Positions 54,181 through 61,884 of a stretch of 64,000 nt of DNA are shown here, one piece after another (positions within the stretch are counted from its first letter, which is position 1; every line of letters begins with the position of its first letter). The notes beneath the pieces are model-generated. The model was given only the letters and a program-made list of their open reading frames with translations, did not search any database and had not been told where the DNA came from. The DNA comes from an uncultured Bacteroidales bacterium (lineage in GTDB: Bacteria; Bacteroidota; Bacteroidia; Bacteroidales; Muribaculaceae). The DNA lies in the NCBI GenBank assembly GCA_902776955.1, contig CACYSG010000006.1, positions 1-64,000 on the forward strand. The letters run 5' to 3'. Both the position numbers and the translations under genes were made by a program.

Positions 54181-56460
54181 TTACTGGCTGTTGAGTACGC
54201 GGGAAATCAGCATGGTGGCATCGGTAATGTTGATGTTACCGTCGGTGTCGCCGTCAACGTTTGCCTCGCTGAGGTAGATTGTTGAGTTGGTGCCGTCCAG
54301 CAGATAAGAGATGAGGAGGGTCACATCGGTCACGTCAACATTGCCATCGTGGTTAACATCGCCGGGAGCCCACTCGGTGTCCCCGGTCGAGGGGATAACG
54401 CTGATGATAAACACCTCGAGGTTCTTGCCGTAATTGGAAACCATACCTGTTATGTCATAGGTCTGGCCATCCTCGACATTCATCGGAATCTGGAATTGAT
54501 TGAAGAATATCAGACCGTTGGCATTCAACCAGGTTCTGCCCGACGAGTCATAAGCCGATTGGGTGAGGGTCTGGTCCTTGAAGATGACATACTCGTTCAC
54601 GTTATCAAGGGTAACCGTGGTGTGCTCGGTGGGCGTGACAACCACGATGCGACCGTCGCTAACGATGTTGTGGGGATCAATAGCCTCGGGCACCTTGTTA
54701 TAGGTAGCGGTCAAGCCGTCCCAACCGGGCTGCAGAATCGAGCCTTGCGGCAAGCGGGGAACGTCCTCGCTATAGATGAGACCATAGCCCGTATCGTCCT
54801 TAATCCACGTGCGCTCGTCCTTCTGATAAGTCACAATCACGTTGCCGTTGAATGCGAAGCGCTTGTTGTCGTACAGGTTGTTCATGGCAGCGATATTGTC
54901 CACCTCAATGGCTTTATTGTAATTGCAGAACGACACGCTGCTGCGCACACCGTTGAGTTCGGCGAGGGCATAGACCATGCAACTGTCGGTGACGGTAAAC
55001 GGCTCGGTATACTCGGTCCAGGTGTCAAAATCGGTGTTGAAGCCGTAATAGATGGTCGCACCGGGGGTGGCACACGAGAGGGTCACCTTCTGGCTATAGA
55101 CATACACGGTGTCCAGAACATTGGGTTCAAACTCGGGTGCTGCCACCTGTTCGGACGTGGGTTCGGTGTCAACATAGACGATAATCGAGTTGCAACGCAC
55201 CTGATCGTTGCTGGCCGTCAACGCCACTACCGGAGAGTTGCCCAACCAGATGCCGGTAGGTCCACTCTGCTGATAGGTGTATTCACCATCCTGACCTTCA
55301 TCAAGCGTGAAACCCGAGGGACCGTACTTGTAGCCAAAGCGACCGCAAGACATCTTAATCTTGGTGATGTTGCCCTTAGTCGCAGTGAAGATCATGTGTT
55401 CGTTCTTGTAAATGCGTAAACCGGCACTTAGGCCTCGGGTAACCATGATCGAAACTCCGGGACGTGTGATGGTATAGGGCTCGTCCACTACATTCACATC
55501 AGTGTTCCAGATAATAATCTCATAACCTTCACCGTCACCAATCAAGGTATAGGTAGCCAATACGGTCTCACTCTCGACGGACCCGTATTCGTCATCCTCG
55601 ATAACGGCCTTGGCAAAAATCATCACATCGGTTTTTACCGTAATCGTGCCGACATACGGCTCCCAATTTTCCTCATCGTAGCTGTAATAAATCGTCGCCG
55701 TCGAGTCGGGACATTCAATCGTCACAACCACGCTGTCGGTGAAGATGGTCGAGCCGGGCGTGAACTCAGGAGCGGCCACGGTGGGAATCCGCCTGGTGAA
55801 GACCGCTGTAACGTTCTCGCTGCGTTCGTCGCCCAGTGTGGACCAGGCGGTCAGCGTCGTCGAGCGCGTCAACACGAACGGACCTTCATAGGTGGCCTCG
55901 GTGGACCAGTCGAAGTCCTCCTCGGTGCTACCCTCGATGTAATGAATCTCGGCGCCCTGGGTGGGACAGTTGAGCGTGACTTCGAGCGTTCCGTCAAATT
56001 CGCCGCCGTTAGGATAAAAGACGGGAGGAACCAATTCGGAGCCTGAATCCTCGACGGTCACGACAATCTGGGTGGCACGTACCTGGGCCGAGGCATACAG
56101 CGAGATGGTGTCGGACACGCCCGTCCAGGTGCCTTTATAACCGCTGGCGGTATAGCCCTCGCCCGAGAACAGGTCAGGCGCATGGGATTGTCCTACCTGG
56201 CCGGTGCAGGTGAACTCAACCTTGGTGATGTGACCGATTGTCGAGGTAATCGTCGTGGTCGAGAAAGCGTTAAACCGATAGTGGTCGGTGCGCGTAAAAG
56301 TTCCTGCAGTACAGTGAATCTTGATGCCCTCATAGGTCAACGTACTCAGGTCCGGGTCGGTGGTTTCAAGGTGGACCGTGCGCGGTGTGAACGTCACAGT
56401 CTTACCCATTGCCGACAAGGTCAGCAATGCGATAGCCAAAAATGATAATAATCTCTTCAT
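54181..56460 (-). CDS. Secreted protein with chitobiase/hexosaminidase C-terminal-type domains and dockerin tail
   Basis: The 759-aa protein has a signal peptide (1-19). A first beta-domain is followed by repeated CHB_HEX_C-type Ig-like domains at about 155-225, 232-305 and 445-515, each with the pattern VTLxCPTxGATIYYxxD and PFTVTxSxxVxAxA (FEPNVLDTVYVYSQKVTLSC for the last). A further beta-barrel-like domain of about 520-680 (FNGNVIVTYQKDERTWIKDD) may bind a ligand. The dockerin tail has DVNHDGNVDVTD and a second loop, NVDGDTDGNINITD, with two extra residues, so its calcium site is atypical. No catalytic domain was recognised; a carbohydrate-binding or structural role is possible. It lies 60 nt after the phosphodiester glycosidase gene. 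Confidence 0.78.
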   Translation of the reverse strand: MKRLLSFLAIALLTLSAMGKTVTFTPRTVHLETTDPDLSTLTYEGIKIHCTAGTFTRTDHYRFNAFSTTTITSTIGHITKVEFTCTGQVGQSHAPDLFSGEGYTASGYKGTWTGVSDTISLYASAQVRATQIVVTVEDSGSELVPPVFYPNGGEFDGTLEVTLNCPTQGAEIHYIEGSTEEDFDWSTEATYEGPFVLTRSTTLTAWSTLGDERSENVTAVFTRRIPTVAAPEFTPGSTIFTDSVVVTIECPDSTATIYYSYDEENWEPYVGTITVKTDVMIFAKAVIEDDEYGSVESETVLATYTLIGDGEGYEIIIWNTDVNVVDEPYTITRPGVSIMVTRGLSAGLRIYKNEHMIFTATKGNITKIKMSCGRFGYKYGPSGFTLDEGQDGEYTYQQSGPTGIWLGNSPVVALTASNDQVRCNSIIVYVDTEPTSEQVAAPEFEPNVLDTVYVYSQKVTLSCATPGATIYYGFNTDFDTWTEYTEPFTVTDSCMVYALAELNGVRSSVSFCNYNKAIEVDNIAAMNNLYDNKRFAFNGNVIVTYQKDERTWIKDDTGYGLIYSEDVPRLPQGSILQPGWDGLTATYNKVPEAIDPHNIVSDGRIVVVTPTEHTTVTLDNVNEYVIFKDQTLTQSAYDSSGRTWLNANGLIFFNQFQIPMNVEDGQTYDITGMVSNYGKNLEVFIISVIPSTGDTEWAPGDVNHDGNVDVTDVTLLISYLLDGTNSTIYLSEANVDGDTDGNINITDATMLISRVLNSQ

Positions 56461-56520
56461 ATAGATATCGAATTAAATTAGGGTTAATAATAAAATCTAT
56501 TTTTGGGCCATGGCAGTGCC

Positions 56521-58890
56521 CTACAACAGGATGCTGTCGATGACCGCATTCACGTCGGCGATATTCACCTCGCCATCGCCGTTCACATCACCCGGGGCGG
56601 CTTGGTTTCCCGTCAGAATCATGTCAATCACCGCGTTCACATCGGCGATGTTCACCTCGCCGTCACCGTTCACGTCACCCGTCAGGGGCACGTCAGGCTC
56701 CATGCTGGCATACACCAACTCCAGTCCCGGGATTTTGAGGCTGTAGGCCTGATTGGCCACGGGAGAGTTGTAGGTGATGTAGTAATAAATCAGATGCAGC
56801 GGGAAATTGCCCAAATCGGTGGCATTGCAGAAATCACTCACCGGGGCGTCGACGGTCACTTCGCCGCCGGCAGGAGCATCGCCGATAGGATATTCCACGG
56901 TGGAGCGCTCGCCGTAGCCATTCTCGACGAGCATCTTGAGCGCCTTGAGCTGCAGGTCGCCCGGCACGATACGCACCCTCAGGGTGTCGGGCAAGCCCCA
57001 CATCCTCACCGCCTTGGCAATCTTGATATAGGGGTTGCGGGACGAGGCGCCCGTGAAGTCTATCTGGATGCCGTTATCCAGGGCGGTGACCGTACGGTCC
57101 TTGCCTCCGCTCTGGGTGATGTCCCAGGTGGCGGGGTCGATGGGCGCGTTCTCCACAGTGGTGACACGCCTCTTGGGATTCTCGACGCTCACCTTGATGG
57201 AGTCCAGCAACAGCGGATTGGAACTTCCCACGAAGGTCTGCCCGTCGGCCACAGCGGTAATGATGCCCTGGTTGTCAACGGTGCAAATGCCCTCATCGGC
57301 CGAAGTCCAATCCACTACCGAAGGGTCCACCTTGTCCAAGCCGTAGCCGCTCACGCCGTTGATGTTGATGGCGTAAGGGTGAAAACCGTCGATGACCACA
57401 CTGTCGCTCACGAGCAGCCACTGTGCCTCCATGACGGTAACGGGCTGGCTGGCGGTCATGTCGCCATAGGTCGCGTAGAGGTTACCCGACGCGGGTGTCG
57501 AGACGGCGTGGAAATTACCCTCGTCGTCAAAGTGGCCCACCCACGGGTCACACGAGAACGTGCAACCCTGCAGGTCGCGCGTCTTCAACACGCCATACTG
57601 GTTGTAACCCCAGATGTCGAAACTCGTCGTGGCCGAGATGGACAGGTTGTAACAGCGCGGCTCGAAGTTGATGATGCCGATGGACTCGTCATCGGGAGCG
57701 GTCGAAACGAACAGGCATCCGTTGCCGACGGCCCTGACCGAGCCGTCGCTGGGATGGTTCATCACCTCGCCATTGACCAGGATACACGACGAGCCGCCGC
57801 CATCAAGGTTCACCGCATTGACGGCCCCCAGGGCGGTGAAAATGCCCATCATTTCCTTGAGGGTCACACCCGTCGAGGTGAGGTGGCGGCCGTCAACGAC
57901 GACAAAGTAGAGGCGCGTGCTGTCAGCATTGAAGCCGATGGCAGTGCGCGGGTGCCGCTCGGCCCAATCCTCCTTGAATTCGCCGTTCTGCATGATAATG
58001 TGGTTGCTGCCGCCGATGAGCTGGCTGATTTCCACATCCTGCGACTCGTTGTTGAGCGTGAGGCTGAAAGATATGTTGATTTCGTCTCCCACCTGCAGCG
58101 CCTCGGCATAGTTGGCATAGGTGCCCTTGAGCCACAGGATAGCCTTGCCGTCGGGGATGGTGGTGGAGCCTTGGGCATCAAATATCGACTCGATGACACA
58201 CCGCTCGGCTCCATTGGCCTTCCACATGAACGGGTCACCGGCAGGCTTGAGCAAGAGCATCTTGCCCGATGTGGAACCGTCATAAGTCACAGGCCCGTAA
58301 CTGCGGGTAAACAGGAAAGACTGGTTTGCAGCGATGTTCTCATAGGCATAACGCATGCGGTTCACCAGGTTCAGCGGGAATGACGTCTCGCCGCTGGTCA
58401 CGCGGCCCGTGAAGGTCAGGCGATCAATATAAGGGCGGTTATCCTCGTCCAAGACCAGACAAGCGCGGTTGTGGCTGCTGAGCACCAGTTCGCCGTCGCG
58501 CACCTGTCCGCTCAAGGGCAGTCCCACCTCGTTGGCGGGCGAGGTCATGAAGAAGTCGCCGTTGACGGCACCCACGACCTCATGGCCAGGACGCGTGTTG
58601 CGCGTGGCCATGTTGACAGGCGTCTCGCTGCCCACCGACTTCTCGGCGCCTAGACACGTCTCCATCACGACATAAGGGTTGGTCAAGTCCATCTCGACAA
58701 CGCTCACCTTGAGGGGCAACGCAGGGATGTCATATTTGGCCGCTATCAAGCCCGGGCCTGCCAGATGCGGGAAGATGAGCGTGTCCACATCATAGGCCCT
58801 GTCGCCTATTGTCCACTGGTCACGAGGTGACGCTGATGCCAGCGCCCCCGTCAAGGCGAGCGCCGACAATAAGAGCCAGCACCTTCTCAT
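56521..58890 (-). CDS. Phosphodiester glycosidase-family (NAGPA-like) protein with dockerin tail
   Basis: The 789-aa protein has a signal peptide (1-21). The catalytic domain, about 50-400, shows the family blocks AVNGDFFMTSPANEVGLPLSGQ-type (near 110-130), RTAIGFNADSTRLYFVVVDG and AVNAVNLDGGGSSCILVNGE with NLDGGGSS diagnostic. Relatives include the enzyme that removes GlcNAc from GlcNAc-1-phosphodiesters. Beta-domains follow, then a dockerin tail with two DVNGDGEVNIAD loops. Its ATG overlaps the stop of the next gene by 4 nt (58887-58890), so coupled translation is likely. A phosphodiester-linked glycan is the probable substrate. Confidence 0.88.
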   Translation of the reverse strand: MRRCWLLLSALALTGALASASPRDQWTIGDRAYDVDTLIFPHLAGPGLIAAKYDIPALPLKVSVVEMDLTNPYVVMETCLGAEKSVGSETPVNMATRNTRPGHEVVGAVNGDFFMTSPANEVGLPLSGQVRDGELVLSSHNRACLVLDEDNRPYIDRLTFTGRVTSGETSFPLNLVNRMRYAYENIAANQSFLFTRSYGPVTYDGSTSGKMLLLKPAGDPFMWKANGAERCVIESIFDAQGSTTIPDGKAILWLKGTYANYAEALQVGDEINISFSLTLNNESQDVEISQLIGGSNHIIMQNGEFKEDWAERHPRTAIGFNADSTRLYFVVVDGRHLTSTGVTLKEMMGIFTALGAVNAVNLDGGGSSCILVNGEVMNHPSDGSVRAVGNGCLFVSTAPDDESIGIINFEPRCYNLSISATTSFDIWGYNQYGVLKTRDLQGCTFSCDPWVGHFDDEGNFHAVSTPASGNLYATYGDMTASQPVTVMEAQWLLVSDSVVIDGFHPYAININGVSGYGLDKVDPSVVDWTSADEGICTVDNQGIITAVADGQTFVGSSNPLLLDSIKVSVENPKRRVTTVENAPIDPATWDITQSGGKDRTVTALDNGIQIDFTGASSRNPYIKIAKAVRMWGLPDTLRVRIVPGDLQLKALKMLVENGYGERSTVEYPIGDAPAGGEVTVDAPVSDFCNATDLGNFPLHLIYYYITYNSPVANQAYSLKIPGLELVYASMEPDVPLTGDVNGDGEVNIADVNAVIDMILTGNQAAPGDVNGDGEVNIADVNAVIDSILL

Positions 58891-60275
58891 GACTGCAAGA
58901 TGAGGTCGATGACGGTGTTGACATCGGCGATATTCACCTCACCGTCGCCGTTCACGTCGCCCGAGTCTTCAGGCCTTCCTGACAGGATCATGGCGATGAC
59001 CGCATTCACGTCGGCGATGTTCACCTCGCTGTCACCGTTCACGTCGCCCTTGACGCCGGGCTGCGGCGTCTCACCGCCCACGTTGCGGCCAATCTTATAT
59101 ACCGCCATGCCGTTATAGGCCTTAAAGGTGAACAGCGTCACCTCCTCGTAACCCTCGCTGTCAACACCATATTCCACAGCGAAGCAATGTACACGCAGGC
59201 CGCTGTCGTTGACCTTGCCGAGGCTGTCGGCCGGAATCGTCCAGTATTTGGTCATTCCTGCCAGCGACTGGCCCTCGCCCAGCTCACAGATGTTGGCTTG
59301 GCAGCCGTGGCCGTTGCCGTTCATGTCGGCGTTGACATACACGAGGAAATCACGGCCCTCGAGGTGGAACTCCATGCAGCCGTTAGGTGTGGACTGGGGC
59401 CACAACTCGGGATCCACGTCCTCAAACGAGTCGATGACCGAACCCGAGAGGTCATAAATCACAGGCGCGGTATCAAAGCAGTCGATATAGAACATCTCGC
59501 CACTGTAGCGGGAATCCTCGTCGGGACCCTCGATCATCTTGATGACCGGAGCCAGCGAGAAGCCCGTCTTGGTCTCGGGATAGAAGTTGATGATGTCCAT
59601 ATAGGAGTCGCCGTCAAAGCCACCTTCCCATTCGCCGCCCTGGTCGGCATGCATGCGGTACAGGGTCGGGAAGCCCGGGTCGGCGGTCGCGCCCGACACC
59701 GTCATGATGTTACACTCGGCCTGTTCGAGCGTGATGTCGCCTATCACGTCCAGATAGTCGGTGCGCTGGGGTGCATCACCCTTGTCCATCTCGACGACGA
59801 GCGTCAACTCGCCCGTCTCGGTGTTCACCAGATAGACGGGAACGGTCTGCTGCACCGTGCTGGTCATGGGAGCCACCCAGATGTGATGGAAACTGTCCTT
59901 GCCGATGCTCGCCACACCCAGGAAACGACCGTAGGGTGCCCCGTCCAACGTCAGCGGCAGGTCGGGCAGCGGGCTGCCGTCAACGGCCGACAAACGGTGG
60001 ATGACCGATTGTGCGATGGTGTCGCTGCCGACGATGGCCGCCAGTTCCTCGCTACGGGAGATGTAGATGATGCCCTGGTCCATGGTAGCCGTGCGGGCTC
60101 GCTGGTTGCAGATGGCAAGGTCGGTAAAACCGGTGCCACAGTGCACGCGGTCCAGAATCCATTGGTTGGCAATCTTGATGCCGTTCACCTCGGGATAAGT
60201 CTGTCCGTCGGTTTTGGCCTGGAGTCCCAACGACACAGCCGTCAGGAGCAAAAGTAGAAATATCGTTTTTTTCAT
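58887..60275 (-). CDS. Secreted dockerin-tailed protein of unknown function, paralogue 1
   Basis: The 462-aa protein has a signal peptide (1-20). Its main domain (about 25-390) has repeating beta-hairpins like a propeller (IIYISRSEELAAIVGSDTIA, VPVYLVNTETGELTLVVEMD). It ends in a dockerin tail with DVNGDSEVNIAD and DVNGDGEVNIAD. No catalytic motif was recognised. It aligns over its whole length with the 461-aa product at 60358-61743 (for example EQAECNIMTV and KGDA in the same places), so the pair arose by duplication. It is first in a coupled unit with the phosphodiester glycosidase. Confidence 0.75.
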   Translation of the reverse strand: MKKTIFLLLLLTAVSLGLQAKTDGQTYPEVNGIKIANQWILDRVHCGTGFTDLAICNQRARTATMDQGIIYISRSEELAAIVGSDTIAQSVIHRLSAVDGSPLPDLPLTLDGAPYGRFLGVASIGKDSFHHIWVAPMTSTVQQTVPVYLVNTETGELTLVVEMDKGDAPQRTDYLDVIGDITLEQAECNIMTVSGATADPGFPTLYRMHADQGGEWEGGFDGDSYMDIINFYPETKTGFSLAPVIKMIEGPDEDSRYSGEMFYIDCFDTAPVIYDLSGSVIDSFEDVDPELWPQSTPNGCMEFHLEGRDFLVYVNADMNGNGHGCQANICELGEGQSLAGMTKYWTIPADSLGKVNDSGLRVHCFAVEYGVDSEGYEEVTLFTFKAYNGMAVYKIGRNVGGETPQPGVKGDVNGDSEVNIADVNAVIAMILSGRPEDSGDVNGDGEVNIADVNTVIDLILQS

Positions 60276-60297
60276 CGTTGTTATGTTTTTAAAAGAT

Positions 60298-60342
60298 TTA
60301 GGCGCTTGGTTTGAGATTTTATCTCTATTACCAAACGCCTAA
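60298..60342 (-). terminator. Terminator or attenuator between the two paralogues
   Basis: Arms TTAGGCGCTTGGT (60298-60310) and 60330-60342 pair with one mismatch. An inner GAGAT/ATCTC continues the stem. On the minus strand ATCTTTTAAAAAC follows. Confidence 0.6.
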
Positions 60343-60357
60343 AACCTAAGATTTTTA

Positions 60358-61743
60358 TTAAGAGAGAATGAGGTCGATAACCGCATTCACATCCGCGATG
60401 TTCACCTCGCCGTCACCGTTCACGTCGCCAGCGCTGTCGCTGTTGCCGGTGAGGATCATGTCGATGACCGCATTCACGTCGGCGATGTTCACCTCATTGT
60501 CGCCGTTCACGTCACCGGGAATGCCGGGCTCGGGACCGTCGTCAAAGATGCCGGGGCCAATCTTATAAACCGCCATACCGTTATAGCACTTGAAGATGAA
60601 CAGCGTCACCTCCTCGTTGCCCTCGTCGTCAACGCCATATTCGACGTTCAGGCTCTGTACGCGCGTACCACCGTCACTGACGGCACCCAACTCGTCGGGA
60701 ACCATCCAGTAACGCTGCATGCCGCCCAGCGACATGCCCTCACCCAACTCACAGATGTAAACCTGGCAAGCCTTGTTAACACCCGTGGACTCGTCAACAC
60801 CGGTATATTGAGCGGCAACATACACGATGAAGTTGCGGCCGTCGAGTGTGAACTCGCACACGCCGTTGGCACCCACGTCCATCGGCCAGAATGCGGGATC
60901 CACCTCCTCAAAGTCATCCACCTTATTACCCGTATTGTCATACAGGATGGGCGAAGTGGTGAAACCGTCGATATAGAACAGCTCGCCGCTAAAGTCATCC
61001 TCGGCGGCAAGAACCATCTTGGCCAACGGAGCGTATCCCCACTGTGTCACCGTCTCGGGATAGAAGTCGAGGATAGCCAGATAGGGGTCGCCGTCAAAGC
61101 CTCCCTCAAAGTCACCGCCCTGGTCGGCGTGCCAGCGGTAGATGTACTCCGAGCTGGCGCCCACGGTCATGATGTTACACTCGGCCTGCTCGCGCGTGAT
61201 GTCACCCATCACATCGATGTAGTCGCAGCGCTGGATGGCATCGCCCTTGTCGAGCTTCGCCATGAGCGTCAATTCACCAGTCTCCTTGTCCACCAGATAA
61301 ACGGGATGCTCGGCAGCCACCTCGCTGGTGTAAGGGGCCATGAACAGGTTACCGAAATTATCCAGGCCCACAGTGTTGCAGCTCAGCACAGCACCGCCAT
61401 AGATGGCGCCGTCGAGCGTCAACTCCAGTTCCTTAACCAGGTGACCGTCGGTCGCGTCAAGCTTGTAAATCACGCTCTGGGTCAGGGTGTCGGTGCCCTG
61501 AATCACAGCGTTGGCATTTGAACGGGCGATGTAGATGTAGCCGTCGCCCATCACCGCCGTACGCGCGCTGGTGTTGCAGTAGGGCTTGTCGGACCACTCG
61601 GCAGGCGTGTGGGCTCGATCCTGAATCCACATGTTCTTGATGCCAATGCCGTTAACGCGCTCATAGTGCACGCCATCGGTCGCGGCACGCATGCCGCACA
61701 CAACGGTGGCAAAGAGAATTGACAATAGTAAAAATTTCTTCAT
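60358..61743 (-). CDS. Secreted dockerin-tailed protein of unknown function, paralogue 2
   Basis: The 461-aa protein has a signal peptide (1-20) and a main beta-rich domain (DGYIYIARSNANAVIQGTDT, HPVYLVDKETGELTLMAKLD, REQAECNIMTVGASSEYIYR). YNGMAVYKIG precedes the dockerin tail with DVNGDNEVNIAD and DVNGDGEVNIAD. It is a close paralogue of the gene at 58887. It has its own promoter at 61804-61834. No function is assigned. Confidence 0.75.
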   Translation of the reverse strand: MKKFLLLSILFATVVCGMRAATDGVHYERVNGIGIKNMWIQDRAHTPAEWSDKPYCNTSARTAVMGDGYIYIARSNANAVIQGTDTLTQSVIYKLDATDGHLVKELELTLDGAIYGGAVLSCNTVGLDNFGNLFMAPYTSEVAAEHPVYLVDKETGELTLMAKLDKGDAIQRCDYIDVMGDITREQAECNIMTVGASSEYIYRWHADQGGDFEGGFDGDPYLAILDFYPETVTQWGYAPLAKMVLAAEDDFSGELFYIDGFTTSPILYDNTGNKVDDFEEVDPAFWPMDVGANGVCEFTLDGRNFIVYVAAQYTGVDESTGVNKACQVYICELGEGMSLGGMQRYWMVPDELGAVSDGGTRVQSLNVEYGVDDEGNEEVTLFIFKCYNGMAVYKIGPGIFDDGPEPGIPGDVNGDNEVNIADVNAVIDMILTGNSDSAGDVNGDGEVNIADVNAVIDLILS

Positions 61744-61803
61744 AATCTTTTGGTTATTAGGTTATTATATTGTATTGTACATTATCTGAACCTTTGAATT
61801 TAG

Positions 61804-61834
61804 CAAAGTAACTAAAAATTTTGATACATTCAAA
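61804..61834 (-). promoter_or_regulatory. Promoter of paralogue 2
   Basis: On the minus strand TTTG (61831-61834), 19 nt, TTACTTTG (61804-61811), one mismatch from TAnnTTTG. The leader is about 55 nt. Confidence 0.5.
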
Positions 61835-61884
61835 ATCTTTTCTCGCTTTTCATCCTCATTGTCAACGTAAAAGAGTCTAAAAAC

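Noticed and set aside
56503-58383. A 626-codon open frame opposite the phosphodiester glycosidase gene
   Set aside because: It mirrors the coding strand, is rich in Val/His/Gly as antisense frames of GC-rich genes are, and shows no family motif.
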